A DNA stretch of 64,000 nucleotides from Gracilibacillus dipsosauri (GCF_003176895.1 NZ_QGTD01000001.1:62001-126000); one strand, 5' to 3'. Shown: positions 1 through 9,447, counted from the stretch's first letter. Program-made: numbers and translations. Notes: generated by a model from the letters alone, not told the origin.

Positions 1-553
1 CTGTGAACTTATTTATATCGAAATAATAATCCCACTTCATTGTCAAGATTATTTTCAGCTTTTGTTCCTTAAGTATCGGAGAGACTTGTGTTGGATTGGG
101 GTATTCCAATACTTGTTCTATTAATGTGTTCAATAGAACATGCTGTTGCTTTTGCTCTTGCTCGTTTCTTTCTAATTTCATTTTCTGCATTAATTTATCC
201 ATAATGGTAAGTAGTTGGTCAATATCTACTGGCTTTAGCAAATAATCCTTTACCCCTAATTGCATCGCTCTTTGGGCATAGCTAAATTCATCATAGCCAC
301 TAATCATGATTATTTCCGTGTTAGGGTAATACTGGCTAATATAAGTAGCAAGCTCCAAACCGTCTTTATTTGGCATTTTGACATCTGTTATGATAATATC
401 TAACCCTTTATGTTCGTTGATTTTATTGATCGCATCCTCTCCGTCCATAGCAGTACCTACTACTTCAATCCCTTTTTCGTGCCATGGGATGGTGTTCGCT
501 AATCCACGAGAAATTATTGGCTCATCATCAACTATTAACATACTATAGGTCAT
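1..553 (-). CDS. YesN-type response regulator, N-terminal part (runs off the window)
   Basis: This is the receiver half of a response regulator, and its C-terminus lies beyond position 1. The translation begins MTYSMLIVDDEP and continues with a phospho-acceptor context IIITDVKMPNKDG and the DYLLKP lysine motif. A charged, Gln/Glu-rich helical linker follows (about residues 110-135), as in YesN-family regulators, which normally end in an AraC-type HTH that cannot be seen here. An AGGTGA Shine-Dalgarno six bases upstream supports the ATG at 553; an in-frame ATG at 541 lacks such a site. The start overlaps the 3' end of the kinase gene by 11 bp, so the two are co-translated and surely partners. 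The likely target is the adjacent sugar ABC operon. Confidence 0.88.
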   Translation of the reverse strand, partial: MTYSMLIVDDEPIISRGLANTIPWHEKGIEVVGTAMDGEDAINKINEHKGLDIIITDVKMPNKDGLELATYISQYYPNTEIIMISGYDEFSYAQRAMQLGVKDYLLKPVDIDQLLTIMDKLMQKMKLERNEQEQKQQHVLLNTLIEQVLEYPNPTQVSPILKEQKLKIILTMKWDYYFDINKFT

Positions 554-2300
554 TATTTTCACCTGGTTCTTGTTTTTTTGCTTTTTCCTTTTCCAGTGTT
601 AATGGAAGCTCTAATGTTATCCATGCCCCTTTGTTTCCTTTTTTGATCTCCATACCATATCCTTCACCAAATGCTAACCTCATTCGATCTCTTATATTTT
701 GCAGGGCATATCCTCCATCAATCTTCGATAATGATTCTTCTTGAAAACCCCGGCCATTATCGATAACGTCGATGATCAGACTTCGTTCTCTTTTATATGC
801 GCGTATATCTATTTTGCCTTGCCTTGGGAGATCCTTCAATCCATGAAGGATACTATTTTCTACTAATGGCTGTATTAATTGTTTCACAATCAGTGTGTCC
901 TTCAATTGTTCCTCATAGTATATCGTATATTGTAATCGATCACCCATTCTACTTCGCTGAAGCTCCAAATAATTATCAAGATAAACCAATTCCTCTTTCA
1001 GTGAAACCCACATACTTCCTTTATTGAGATTCATCCGAAATATCTTCGACAGGCGTTCGATTAGTTGACTTGTTTCCATTGCTTTTTCCATTCTTGCAGT
1101 CCAACGAATCATATCTAATGTATTATATAAAAAATGAGGATCAATTTGATTTTGTAATGCCTCTAGCTCCGATTCCTTCTGCTTGATCTTCAATTTATAT
1201 TCGCGATCAATAAACTTTTGTATCGTTATAACCATTTTATTAAACCTTAATCCTAACCTTCCAATTTCATCCTTTGAATGAACCGGAACCTTTGCCGAAA
1301 AATTACCCTTTTCCAATTGCTTTGTCTGTTCGGTTAATTCTAAAATTGGTTTCACATGCCAATTATAAAAACCAAAAAATGCGACAACACCAAGAACAGC
1401 TAATAGGACAACAAGATTAATCATTAATGTACGAACATTGTACAAGTTCTGCACTACCTCATCCTGATTAACTAGTATCACAGAAAACCAATTCGTTCCG
1501 GTTATTTTTTGCTTAACCAATAGATATTTTTCCCCACCTGTTTCATAGGTGAAATTTTTCCCCTGTTCATGTGTGACTAAGTCAATAATAGCTTGATTAG
1601 GATATTTATTTCCTACCAGATCACTATCAGGATGTAACACTACTTCTCCACTGTTGGATAAAACAAAGTAATTTCCTTGTTGTGTCATATCTACTTCGAT
1701 ATTTTTATATAATTCTGTTTCATTCAGACGGATTCTCGCCATCCCTATTGGTTGTGAAATCTTGTTAATGTCATTAATTTGTCTAGTTAAACTAATTACA
1801 TGGTGCTCTCCAGACCATGCACTGTTTAATTTATACGTGTTGCTCCAAACTGGCTCCCCGCCTGTCGAAATAGCTAGCTTTCTAAGTTCATTTTCATTTC
1901 CTTCGACCGGATTACCGAAATTCAGTAAATTATCTTGGTTAGTACTGACAAGTTTAATTGAATCAATATACTTATAGCTCATGATTTGAAAGGTAAAAAA
2001 ACCTTTAATGGCATTTTCCGCTTCTCTGACCTTTGCTACGTCTTGCTTTGGTGTTGTGAAGAAGGTGCGGAAGCTCTCATCGTAAATCATATACGAGGTA
2101 ATATTTTCGATAGTATTTAAGGTTGCTACTAGATTTTCATCATTTTTTTCTAATCTTGCATTAATATTTTCCTCTGCTTGCTCCTTAAACACCTCGGTTG
2201 TTTGGTAATAAATAAGCGAACCAAATAGGATAGTGGGTAGTGTAATAAGTATTAAAAACACACTGATAAATTTTTTTCTTAATCCCCAATGACGAATCAT
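543..2300 (-). CDS. YesM-type sensor histidine kinase
   Basis: This 585-residue membrane kinase is of the YesM/LytS class. TM1 is at about residues 9-29, followed by an extracellular sensor region of roughly 260 residues (double-Cache-like by length), TM2 at about 293-315, a HAMP segment, then the His_kinase motif DPHFLYNTLD carrying the phospho-histidine. A HATPase_c domain ends it (NSILHGL N-box, DNGRGF G-box). Kinases of this family pair with YesN regulators and sense sugars or ligand-loaded binding proteins. It follows the ABC permease genes by 37 bp, so it probably reports on the sugar that they import. The start has an AGGTGATG Shine-Dalgarno. The ligand cannot be read from sequence. 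Confidence 0.9.
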   Translation of the reverse strand: MIRHWGLRKKFISVFLILITLPTILFGSLIYYQTTEVFKEQAEENINARLEKNDENLVATLNTIENITSYMIYDESFRTFFTTPKQDVAKVREAENAIKGFFTFQIMSYKYIDSIKLVSTNQDNLLNFGNPVEGNENELRKLAISTGGEPVWSNTYKLNSAWSGEHHVISLTRQINDINKISQPIGMARIRLNETELYKNIEVDMTQQGNYFVLSNSGEVVLHPDSDLVGNKYPNQAIIDLVTHEQGKNFTYETGGEKYLLVKQKITGTNWFSVILVNQDEVVQNLYNVRTLMINLVVLLAVLGVVAFFGFYNWHVKPILELTEQTKQLEKGNFSAKVPVHSKDEIGRLGLRFNKMVITIQKFIDREYKLKIKQKESELEALQNQIDPHFLYNTLDMIRWTARMEKAMETSQLIERLSKIFRMNLNKGSMWVSLKEELVYLDNYLELQRSRMGDRLQYTIYYEEQLKDTLIVKQLIQPLVENSILHGLKDLPRQGKIDIRAYKRERSLIIDVIDNGRGFQEESLSKIDGGYALQNIRDRMRLAFGEGYGMEIKKGNKGAWITLELPLTLEKEKAKKQEPGENNDL

Positions 2301-2337
2301 TTACATCACCTTTAAACTCTTTTCTACCTATCATACA

Positions 2338-3210
2338 CTATCCTTTTACAGCGCCTGCTGTCATTCCTTTTACAATTTCTTTTTCTAATAACAGGTAAAA
2401 GGCGATAATCGGAATCAAGGACATCGTTAAACCTGCCATTTGGGCACCATAGTTTGTCGTAAATTGACCAGCAAAACTAGCTAAACCGAGTGGCAATGTT
2501 TGGAGATTAGGGTCATTGATTAAGACTAGTGCAAATGAAAATTCATTCCAATTGTAAATAAAATTCAAGATCAGAACTGTAGCTAAGGCAGGACGCGACA
2601 TTGGTAAAATAATCGACCAAAAGATTCGGAAAATACCACATCCATCCATAATCGCTGACTCTTCAATATCCTTTGGAAATGCCTTCATAAAGCTTGTTAG
2701 AATAAAAATCGTAATCGGCAGATGGAAAGCGATATATGGAAATATTAGCGTAATCGGTGTATTTAATAATCCGATATTACGCATTAGGATAAACATTGGT
2801 ACTAATGTTGCATGGATAGGGATCAGCATACCAAATATAAAAAAGGTGTAGACGGCTTTGTTTAATTTAAAGGTAAACCTAGACAAAAAATAAGAGGTAA
2901 CTGCACCGATTAAAACGGTTAAAAACGTTGCTGTTAAACAAATAAAAATACTATTAGAGAATAGTGTTCCTAGATTTGCCGTTTCCCAAGCACTGATATA
3001 ATTTTCTATGACAAATTCTTTCGGAAAGCCGAATTGATTATTTGCAAACTCCTGCTCGGATTTAAATGAGTTAATCACCATCCATAGAATAGGATAGGCA
3101 TTTACAAGTGCGAAGATGATGAGCACAACGTAAATCAGTGTTTTTTTCACCGGAAATTTTTTATGTTGATATGCTTTGTTTTCGATCGATTTTTCGTATG
3201 TGGACTGCAA
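2338..3210 (-). CDS. Carbohydrate ABC transporter permease (MalG/LacG type)
   Basis: This inner-membrane permease of 290 residues belongs to the CUT1 family (MalG-like). It has about six hydrophobic segments and the EAA loop near residues 190-210 (EESAIMDGCG...PMSRPA), which docks the ATPase. The start is a TTG preceded by GGAGGAG at good spacing. It lies 15 bp downstream of the other permease gene in one operon with the binding protein. No ATP-binding subunit is encoded here, so it presumably borrows a shared MsmK/MsmX-type ATPase, as is usual for CUT1 systems in Bacillus. Substrate is unknown; an oligosaccharide is most likely. Confidence 0.92.
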   Translation of the reverse strand: MQSTYEKSIENKAYQHKKFPVKKTLIYVVLIIFALVNAYPILWMVINSFKSEQEFANNQFGFPKEFVIENYISAWETANLGTLFSNSIFICLTATFLTVLIGAVTSYFLSRFTFKLNKAVYTFFIFGMLIPIHATLVPMFILMRNIGLLNTPITLIFPYIAFHLPITIFILTSFMKAFPKDIEESAIMDGCGIFRIFWSIILPMSRPALATVLILNFIYNWNEFSFALVLINDPNLQTLPLGLASFAGQFTTNYGAQMAGLTMSLIPIIAFYLLLEKEIVKGMTAGAVKG

Positions 3211-3225
3211 TAGGTCTCCTCCTCT

Positions 3226-4101
3226 CTATATCATCTTTTTTCCTAAAAGTTTGGTTACCGTATAGATTAAAATAAGGCTGAAGAAGAAAATAATGACTGA
3301 TACTGCACTTCCATAGCCATATTGTAATTGATTAAATGTTTCATTAAACATATACAATGCCATTACATCTGTCGAATGGGCTGGTCCGCCATTTGTCATG
3401 ACATAGATAAGATCAAATGTCTTTAAGCTTCCAGAGATACAAAGAATTACAGCAACAATAATGGTATCCCAAATCATAGGAATCGTAATGCTCCAGGTGG
3501 TTTTCCATTCGGAGGCTCCATCGATTCTAGCAGCTTCCAATACTTCTTCTGGGACATTTTGTAAGGCGGCTAGAAAAATGATTAAATACAGCCCAACAAA
3601 CTGCCAAATGACAGTTACCAATACGGCAATCATGGACCATTTAGAATCACCGAGCCAATTCTGTGCTAAGAAATCGAGCCCAATCGTTCGCAATAATTCA
3701 TTAATTAAACCATTTTCCGAATTATAGATTAAGCTCCATGTTATCGAAATAACGACCGTTGATAACACAACAGGTAAAAAGCCGATCGTCCGGAATAACT
3801 TCAATCCTTTTATTTTTCTGTTGAGTAATAATGCAATGAACAACGCAATGGGTACTTGACCCAAAACGGAAGCTAAGACAACATAAATATTATTTTTCAA
3901 GGAATTCCAAAATAGTGGATCTTGGAACAATGCTTTAAAATTATCAAGACCAACATATTGCATCGCTGAAAAGCCATCCCACTCCATTAATGAATAATAA
4001 AAGGATTGAAGAATTGGTAAGATTGCAAAGATAAGATAGATGATCAATGCTGGTAAGATCCCCACCGTTATTGCTATTGTTTTATTTCTAGTTGCATGCA
4101 T
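3226..4101 (-). CDS. Carbohydrate ABC transporter permease (MalF/LacF type)
   Basis: This is the second CUT1 permease, about 291 residues, with six predicted membrane helices. Its EAA loop is near the C-terminal third (EEVLEAARIDGASEW...TIPMIWD). I place the start at the ATG at 4101 (protein begins MHATRNK) because GGAGGTGA lies five bases upstream. The open frame extends 12 codons further upstream, but without a ribosome site. It pairs with the MalG-like gene downstream and the binding protein upstream; the gap to the binding protein gene is about 48 bp. It forms half of the translocation channel. Confidence 0.92.
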   Translation of the reverse strand: MHATRNKTIAITVGILPALIIYLIFAILPILQSFYYSLMEWDGFSAMQYVGLDNFKALFQDPLFWNSLKNNIYVVLASVLGQVPIALFIALLLNRKIKGLKLFRTIGFLPVVLSTVVISITWSLIYNSENGLINELLRTIGLDFLAQNWLGDSKWSMIAVLVTVIWQFVGLYLIIFLAALQNVPEEVLEAARIDGASEWKTTWSITIPMIWDTIIVAVILCISGSLKTFDLIYVMTNGGPAHSTDVMALYMFNETFNQLQYGYGSAVSVIIFFFSLILIYTVTKLLGKKMI

Positions 4102-4149
4102 CCGCTCACCTCCATTAAGACAGGTTACATAGTGCAACCTGTCTCATAT

Positions 4150-5427
4150 TTATTTACCTTCATTTTCAGCTTGCATCTCTTTCGCAAGCTCTTCTGGTGT
4201 CATTTCACCTAAAGTAATGGACTGTAGCCCATTATTAATTAAATCGGTCAACTCCGGAGTTAAGGTAGCATCATAAACAGGAGCTAATCCCCCTTGTGCC
4301 AGCTTATTCGCTTCCTGAAATACTTGAGGAATTTCATCACCCATTTCAAGATCTGCAGGAACAATAATATTTGCCTCTAGTAACTGTTGATACATCTCTT
4401 CACTATAAAAAAACTTTAAAAATTTGAATGCCGCTTCTCTTTCTTCCTCACTTAAATCACTGTTTAGTGCAATACCTCCACCTGCAACACCTGCAATTTT
4501 CGCTGGATCTCCTTCTCCACCTTCAAAGCTTGGAAATGGAGCAACACCAATATTCTCAATATTTTCGGCACTTTCTAATATCGGGCCAATTGCCCATGAT
4601 CCTGCAAAGTGCATAGCAGCATTACCACTTATAAAGTTATTGCGAGCCTGTGCCTCATCCAGTGTATTCATATCCTCGTTGAATGCTTTTATTTCCGTAA
4701 GCTCTTGGATGATAGACAATGATTGAACGAATTGTTCATTTTCAAACGTTCCTTCACCGTTTAAAGCTTGAGGTAAAAAGTCACTTCCAGTAAATCGATC
4801 AGCAATGGTCGAAATATATACAGATTGCAATGGCCAAATCGCTTTATTCCCTAGTGAAATAGGGGTGATATCCTTTTCATTTAATGCTTGGATTAAACCC
4901 TTTAAATCTTTATAGCTTTCCGGGAATGTGTCAAAACCTGCCTGTGCGATCATTTCTTTATTATAGAAGATCAAACTCGTTTCACTTATATTTCCTGGTA
5001 TGGCATACTGATTGCCATCCACAGCATAATCCTTCATAATCCCTTCTGGAATTGTGTCTTTCCAATTATCGATAATATCATTTAAAGGTAGGAGCGCATC
5101 CCCTTCCACTAATGGTTGTATTCTTGCTCCTGGCCAAACACGGAACATGTCAGGCAATTGTTTACCCGCTGCTTGTGTACGAAGCTTTGTCTCGTACTGG
5201 TCATGTGGAATGGCTTCAATGATCACCTCAATATCTTCATTCTCTTCATTAAATTTCTCGACCATACTTTTATAGGCATTATTCTCTGGTCGATCCTCTG
5301 TCCAATCATTCCAAAGTGTTAATTCAATCACATCACTACCTGAGGTTTCTTCATTATTACTCCCTCCACATGCTACTAAGCCTAATAAAAATGCTGTACT
5401 AAATATCATAATGGCAAGCTTTCTCAT
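4150..5427 (-). CDS. Extracellular sugar-binding lipoprotein of the ABC importer
   Basis: This 425-residue solute-binding protein belongs to the CUT1 cluster (MalE/MsmE-like). The N-terminus is a lipoprotein signal, with a hydrophobic core and lipobox GLVAC at about residues 16-20, so Cys20 is lipidated and the protein is anchored outside the membrane. The mature part shows family features such as ITLWNDWTED-type opening strands, a central AMHFAGSWA motif and an acidic C-terminus. It is the first gene of the operon with both permeases and the YesMN pair. A GGAGGGG ribosome site precedes the ATG. A catabolite-response-like element sits immediately upstream of that site. Confidence 0.92.
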   Translation of the reverse strand: MRKLAIMIFSTAFLLGLVACGGSNNEETSGSDVIELTLWNDWTEDRPENNAYKSMVEKFNEENEDIEVIIEAIPHDQYETKLRTQAAGKQLPDMFRVWPGARIQPLVEGDALLPLNDIIDNWKDTIPEGIMKDYAVDGNQYAIPGNISETSLIFYNKEMIAQAGFDTFPESYKDLKGLIQALNEKDITPISLGNKAIWPLQSVYISTIADRFTGSDFLPQALNGEGTFENEQFVQSLSIIQELTEIKAFNEDMNTLDEAQARNNFISGNAAMHFAGSWAIGPILESAENIENIGVAPFPSFEGGEGDPAKIAGVAGGGIALNSDLSEEEREAAFKFLKFFYSEEMYQQLLEANIIVPADLEMGDEIPQVFQEANKLAQGGLAPVYDATLTPELTDLINNGLQSITLGEMTPEELAKEMQAENEGK

Positions 5428-5445
5428 TATTACCCCTCCTCTTTT

Positions 5446-5459
5446 TCTAAACGCTTACA
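5446..5459 (-). promoter_or_regulatory. cre-like CcpA operator before the sugar ABC operon
   Basis: Read on the minus strand the site is TGTAAGCGTTTAGA, matching the Gram-positive cre consensus TGWAANCGNTNWCA except at the penultimate position. It lies just upstream of the Shine-Dalgarno of the binding-protein gene, so it would be in the leader and could act as a roadblock in good carbon supply. A LacI-family repressor other than CcpA could also use it. Confidence 0.5.
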
Positions 5460-5548
5460 CAGATTGTAACTGCTTACAAATAAGTTGAATATCCTAGTAA
5501 TTTATAAAAATATCCGAAAATTTATCCATCTTAATAGAACAAACCGCA

Positions 5549-5582
5549 AAAAGCCTTACTCATACTATTGTATCAGTAAGGC
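5549..5582 (-). terminator. Terminator of the LanFEG-like ABC operon
   Basis: A 13-bp inverted repeat (GCCTTACTCATAC / GTATCAGTAAGGC, one mismatch, 4-nt loop) is followed on the minus strand by TTTTT. It lies 35 bp past the stop of the last permease gene and ends that operon before the sugar operon's promoter region. Confidence 0.75.
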
Positions 5583-5616
5583 AAATTTTATTTTAATTTG
5601 ATTTATTAATTATAAT

Positions 5617-6348
5617 TTATACGGCCTTTCTTTGAAAATAAATATATCCACATAGGAAGAATAAAACAAAGCTACCACCCACAACGAGTAACAATTGATC
5701 CCACGGGATAAAGAACACATCCCCTTCCTTTCCACCTATATACATCATCATAAATGGTTGTCCCCATGGATAATATGGTCCATATGTTTCTGAATTAATA
5801 GCTAGTATTGTCGGCAAAGTAAAAATAACATTCACCGCAAAGGGAGCAGCAAAGCTCTTGAATAACATAGACATCCAAAGCTGTAAGGCAACTAAAGGCA
5901 ATGTCGCTACCCAACCACCAAAAATACTCTTCCAGACAATATCAATAGGAAATGGAGTGGTAAAGCCTTTTATCATCCCTACTGTATAGACACTAGCAAG
6001 ATATAATAACTGAATCACCATGACTAAGAGCATCACGAGAGCATATTTGCTGATAAACACTTTTCCTCTTGTAACAGGCATGGCGAGAAGCTGCTTCCAG
6101 CCACCTGCTTGGTGCTCATATCGGCAAATAACGCTTGCCAGCACGCCTGTTATCAGAGGTAAAAATAATAATGCATAGGTGAAATTCATGCCCATTAAGG
6201 CGATATACCAATCATTTGCTACACCTTCCAGCAGGTCCATATTATAGGTTAAACCAATAAAAAGTCCAATGAGTGGACCGACAAAAATAATTGGCAAGAT
6301 TTTAGATTTTCGTAATTTTAACCATTCCGAGCGTAATATTCCAACCAT
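5617..6348 (-). CDS. LanG/MutG-like ABC-2 permease of a peptide-resistance transporter
   Basis: This 243-residue membrane protein has six hydrophobic segments and begins with the SEWLKLRKSK signature typical of ABC-2 permeases of the lantibiotic-immunity group (LanE/LanG, MutE/EpiE). It resembles its neighbour gene in layout, including a GWKQLLAMPVTRGKVF-type segment near residue 80, so the two are paralogues forming a heterodimeric channel. It starts immediately after the stop of the upstream permease. Substrate is inferred to be a cell-wall-active peptide such as a lantibiotic or bacitracin-like compound, because the cluster includes a two-component system but no biosynthesis genes. Confidence 0.85.
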   Translation of the reverse strand: MVGILRSEWLKLRKSKILPIIFVGPLIGLFIGLTYNMDLLEGVANDWYIALMGMNFTYALLFLPLITGVLASVICRYEHQAGGWKQLLAMPVTRGKVFISKYALVMLLVMVIQLLYLASVYTVGMIKGFTTPFPIDIVWKSIFGGWVATLPLVALQLWMSMLFKSFAAPFAVNVIFTLPTILAINSETYGPYYPWGQPFMMMYIGGKEGDVFFIPWDQLLLVVGGSFVLFFLCGYIYFQRKAV

Positions 6349-7059
6349 TTATTTGACATCCCTTCTTGCAAAATCTAACATACCAGCAATATACAATAAA
6401 AAGCCAACTCCGAGACCGAGGAGTACGTTGATAATGGGATCTCCCCATTCATTTCTCAATGTTGGCCATTTCCATATCATCCAATCGGGTAAGACATAGG
6501 CAGAATAAGCGAAAATTACCCCCATAATACCTGTTGTGATGGGAATACCTTGATTTTTACTAACCGTAGCAATCCAAAGCTGTAGTGCTAGTACAGGTAA
6601 GGCTGCAACAACAGGATATAGACTTAATGTTAATATGGAGTTGTATGGTATATCACTCCCTAAACCAAGAAACAGACCAAAGCCAAATGTGAAAACCATG
6701 AGAAGTAGTGAGGAAACAACTAACAAAAAGGCTAGTACAGTGAATTTGGCTAAGTATACACTCCATTTCGAAACAGGGAGGGCAATTAATTGCTTCCAGG
6801 CGTTTGTTTCACTCTCAATACTTGTTAAAAAAGAAGTGAGGATCGCAATCCCTAACACGATGGCTAATGGAGTAAAGGAACTGACATTTGCTAAATAGTA
6901 CTGCCAGTCATTTTCGCTCTGCTGGAGGAGATAATCCTTCCTCACTCCATAGTTGACCATTTGTAATGCAATGACTCCGAAAGGACCTAAAAAGGTTAAG
7001 AACCAAAATCCTTTCCGTTTAATTTTTAAAAACTCCACACTTAGCAATTTTTTTATCAT
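6349..7059 (-). CDS. LanE-like ABC-2 permease of a peptide-resistance transporter
   Basis: This 236-residue permease has six membrane helices and the opening LLSVEFLKIKRKGFW typical of the LanE/MutE family. An AWKQLIALPVSKW segment near residue 87 corresponds to GWKQLLAMPVTRG in the other permease, showing their common origin. Its ATG overlaps the stop of the ATPase gene by four bases (ATGA), which implies coupled translation. Together with the ATPase and the second permease it makes a LanFEG-like exporter that would remove peptide antibiotics from the membrane. Confidence 0.85.
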   Translation of the reverse strand: MIKKLLSVEFLKIKRKGFWFLTFLGPFGVIALQMVNYGVRKDYLLQQSENDWQYYLANVSSFTPLAIVLGIAILTSFLTSIESETNAWKQLIALPVSKWSVYLAKFTVLAFLLVVSSLLLMVFTFGFGLFLGLGSDIPYNSILTLSLYPVVAALPVLALQLWIATVSKNQGIPITTGIMGVIFAYSAYVLPDWMIWKWPTLRNEWGDPIINVLLGLGVGFLLYIAGMLDFARRDVK

Positions 7060-7967
7060 CCAGCTTGCTCCTCCCTCGTCATTTGCAGGAAGATCTCCTC
7101 AAGTGATCTCTTTTCTTCTTCCACACGATAGATGGCGATGTCCTTTTGAACGAGGAAACGAATTGCTTCTGCCACTTTTTCATCGGTATGCTCGGTTAAG
7201 TAAATGATTTCGTCCTGGTAATCTACCTTTACTCCCTTTGCAAGTAAATATTGCCATGCCGCTTTACTATTACTTACTTTTAACGAAATCTTTTGTTTGG
7301 CTAACCTTCGCATTGCTTCAATCGAATCCTGAAAAATCATTCTCCCTTTTGTTACAATTCCCACCGTTGTCGCCATTTGATCAATTTCAGATAATAAGTG
7401 ACTAGAGATAAGGACAGTCATTCCATGCTCTTCTGGCAATCGTTTGATTAGGTCACGAATTTCAATAATCCCTGATGGATCAAGACCGTTTGTTGGTTCA
7501 TCTAGAATTAATAATTCTGGATAATTTAATAATGCTGCAGCAATCCCCAAACGCTGCTTCATTCCAAGTGAGAAGCCTTTTACTTTTTTATTGGCTACAT
7601 CTGATAAGCGAACAATTCCAAGCACTTCCTTTATTCTAGATTTTGGTGTACCTAGTATTTTCCGCCATACTTCTAAATTTTCATAGGCTGTTAGATGAGG
7701 ATAATAGGATGGATTCTCTACTAAGGAACCGACTTTTGACAAGATACTCATTCGACCCTTGTTCAGATCCTTCTGAAAAACTTGTATAGAGCCAGAGGTT
7801 GGCTTCATTAGTCCTAACAGCATCCGAATCGTTGTCGTTTTTCCTGCTCCGTTTGGTCCTAGAAATCCATAGACCTCTCCTTTTGGTATCTTCATATCCA
7901 GACCTTCCACTGCCATTTCTTTTCCAAATTTTTTGGTTAATTTTTTCGTCTCTACGATATATTCCAT
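7056..7967 (-). CDS. LanF/BcrA-like ABC transporter ATP-binding protein
   Basis: This 303-residue ATPase has Walker A GPNGAGKTT at about residues 37-45, a Q-loop region, signature FSLGMKQRLGIAAALLNYP near 135, Walker B LLILDEP and a switch histidine (ISSHLLSE). The roughly 80-residue C-terminal extension is typical of the BcrA/LanF group of drug-resistance ATPases. It is the first gene of a three-gene operon with two permeases. An AGAGGTGAG ribosome site sits before the ATG. The two-component genes lie upstream in the same direction, separated by a terminator, so the operon has its own promoter, probably controlled by that regulator. Confidence 0.9.
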   Translation of the reverse strand: MEYIVETKKLTKKFGKEMAVEGLDMKIPKGEVYGFLGPNGAGKTTTIRMLLGLMKPTSGSIQVFQKDLNKGRMSILSKVGSLVENPSYYPHLTAYENLEVWRKILGTPKSRIKEVLGIVRLSDVANKKVKGFSLGMKQRLGIAAALLNYPELLILDEPTNGLDPSGIIEIRDLIKRLPEEHGMTVLISSHLLSEIDQMATTVGIVTKGRMIFQDSIEAMRRLAKQKISLKVSNSKAAWQYLLAKGVKVDYQDEIIYLTEHTDEKVAEAIRFLVQKDIAIYRVEEEKRSLEEIFLQMTREEQAG

Positions 7968-8040
7968 TTTTACTCACCTCTCTTTCTATGATAGACAGTC
8001 TAGGTTAAATTCTAGTAGGGGCTTCGTTTAAATTTTGTTT
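7968..8040 (-). promoter_or_regulatory. Promoter region of the LanFEG-like operon, with a repeated TTTAAAC motif
   Basis: On the minus strand this stretch begins with two direct copies of TTTAAAC spaced 11 bp apart, just after the terminator of the kinase gene. OmpR-type regulators often bind tandem direct repeats with about one helical turn spacing upstream of -35, so these are candidate sites for the adjacent regulator. No clear -35/-10 pair could be assigned. Confidence 0.35.
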
Positions 8041-8080
8041 AAAAAATAGTGGGAAGAACTAGATTTAGCTCTTCCCACTA
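8041..8080 (-). terminator. Terminator overlapping the end of the kinase gene
   Basis: The stem is TAGTGGGAAGA / TCTTCCCACTA, 11 bp with a 12-nt loop, followed by TTTTTT on the minus strand. The stop codon of the kinase lies inside the loop, so the hairpin uses the last codons of the gene. It separates the two-component operon from the ABC operon. Confidence 0.8.
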
Positions 8081-9447
8081 TATAGTCGATCATTTATAAT
8101 TTTCACCGTTGTTCCTTGCTCATTTGTGTCCATTGTCCAATCCAATTCCATTCCTTTTACCATTTTATCTACAATGGATAAACCTATTCCTGCACCCTTT
8201 TGATCAGAGTCTACTTTTAATCCGTGACCATGATCGGAAATGACCACTGCATCATAGTTAGCAACAGATTCTATCTTTATTTCAACATATTTACCACTGC
8301 TTGCATGACGTAATACATTTTGTAAAAGGTTGTCATAAATTCGAGTTAACCAGTTTGGATCTACATGCCATGTGTGATCCATCCCTACATCGATATCGAC
8401 ATGGACATGAAATCCTGCTTTTTCAAAGACTGGGTACCAGGAGGCTATACACTCTCTTGTAAAACGGGCGATATCTACTTCCTTGTATTCTAATTTGTAT
8501 TTACTTGCCATTAAAAGCGTGTAAGACATTAGATTCTCAATAAGACGATCTATATTGTCCACAGAGGATGCTAATGTTCGAAGGGCATCCTGTGTAGTTG
8601 CCGGCAAATCCTGCTTGGTTAGTTTATAGGTTTGTGCATTGATTTTGGTTAAAGGGGTTCTTAAATCATGAGATAAATTGGCGATTAATTCCCTTCTTAA
8701 CTCTTCCTCCTCTTGCTCTCGCTCCTTGCTATCCCTTAATTCGTCTACCATTTGGTTAAAAGTCTGTTCAAGATGACCGATCTCATCCTTTTTCTTCACA
8801 TCAATCTTAATTGGTAGTCCGTCCACATCACGTATTTCCATTGCCTCTTGCAAATATAATAATCGCTTACGAATACCGCGAAAGAATAAAAAAGAGATGA
8901 AAATAAATAGAAGGATAATTACTATCATCCCAACAAATAAAATCGAACCGAACTTATCATACACCTTTTCTACTGGTGTACTAAAGTTCTCTCTTGGCAT
9001 TTCAAACACAACGAGTCCATTCGCTTCACTGCCACCTGCAAATGCAATGACAGTAAATGGATTTCCATCATAACGATCTTTAATAAATTTTGCCGTATAC
9101 GCTGCAGTCCATTGTTCTGGAAGCTTTTTGTCGACATGGAACTGTTCTTTTAGAATACCATTACCATCCACCCAGAACATGGCCGCTTCTGGAAATTGCT
9201 CTCCCCACTTCTGAAAATAATCGTTTATTTGTTTATCGGTAATGGCATCTAGCTGATTTGTTTCTTCATGCCACTTTTCTTCAATCCATTCAAAATCGTA
9301 TTCTTCCCGAGCATCATTCTTTTCAAAGCTATCTGCTACACCTGCAATAAAGATAGCAATAAATAAATATCCAATCTGAACAATCGATATGGCTAACACA
9401 ATAAGGAGCATGTATTTTGCTAAAAGAGATTGAAAAAACTTCCTCAT
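8065..9447 (-). CDS. OmpR-class sensor histidine kinase next to the LanFEG-like transporter
   Basis: This 460-residue membrane kinase has TM1 at about 13-35, an extracellular domain of roughly 130 residues, TM2 at about 169-190, HAMP, HisKA with ANLSHDLRTPL (phospho-His), and a HATPase_c domain (QNVLRHA N-box, DHGHGL and GAGIGLSIV G-boxes). The short extracellular domain differs from the loop-only sensors of BceS kinases. It starts by ATGA overlap with the regulator gene. It probably senses a cell-envelope-active peptide and drives expression of the neighbouring transporter, which is an inference from context. Confidence 0.9.
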   Translation of the reverse strand: MRKFFQSLLAKYMLLIVLAISIVQIGYLFIAIFIAGVADSFEKNDAREEYDFEWIEEKWHEETNQLDAITDKQINDYFQKWGEQFPEAAMFWVDGNGILKEQFHVDKKLPEQWTAAYTAKFIKDRYDGNPFTVIAFAGGSEANGLVVFEMPRENFSTPVEKVYDKFGSILFVGMIVIILLFIFISFLFFRGIRKRLLYLQEAMEIRDVDGLPIKIDVKKKDEIGHLEQTFNQMVDELRDSKEREQEEEELRRELIANLSHDLRTPLTKINAQTYKLTKQDLPATTQDALRTLASSVDNIDRLIENLMSYTLLMASKYKLEYKEVDIARFTRECIASWYPVFEKAGFHVHVDIDVGMDHTWHVDPNWLTRIYDNLLQNVLRHASSGKYVEIKIESVANYDAVVISDHGHGLKVDSDQKGAGIGLSIVDKMVKGMELDWTMDTNEQGTTVKIINDRLYSGKS

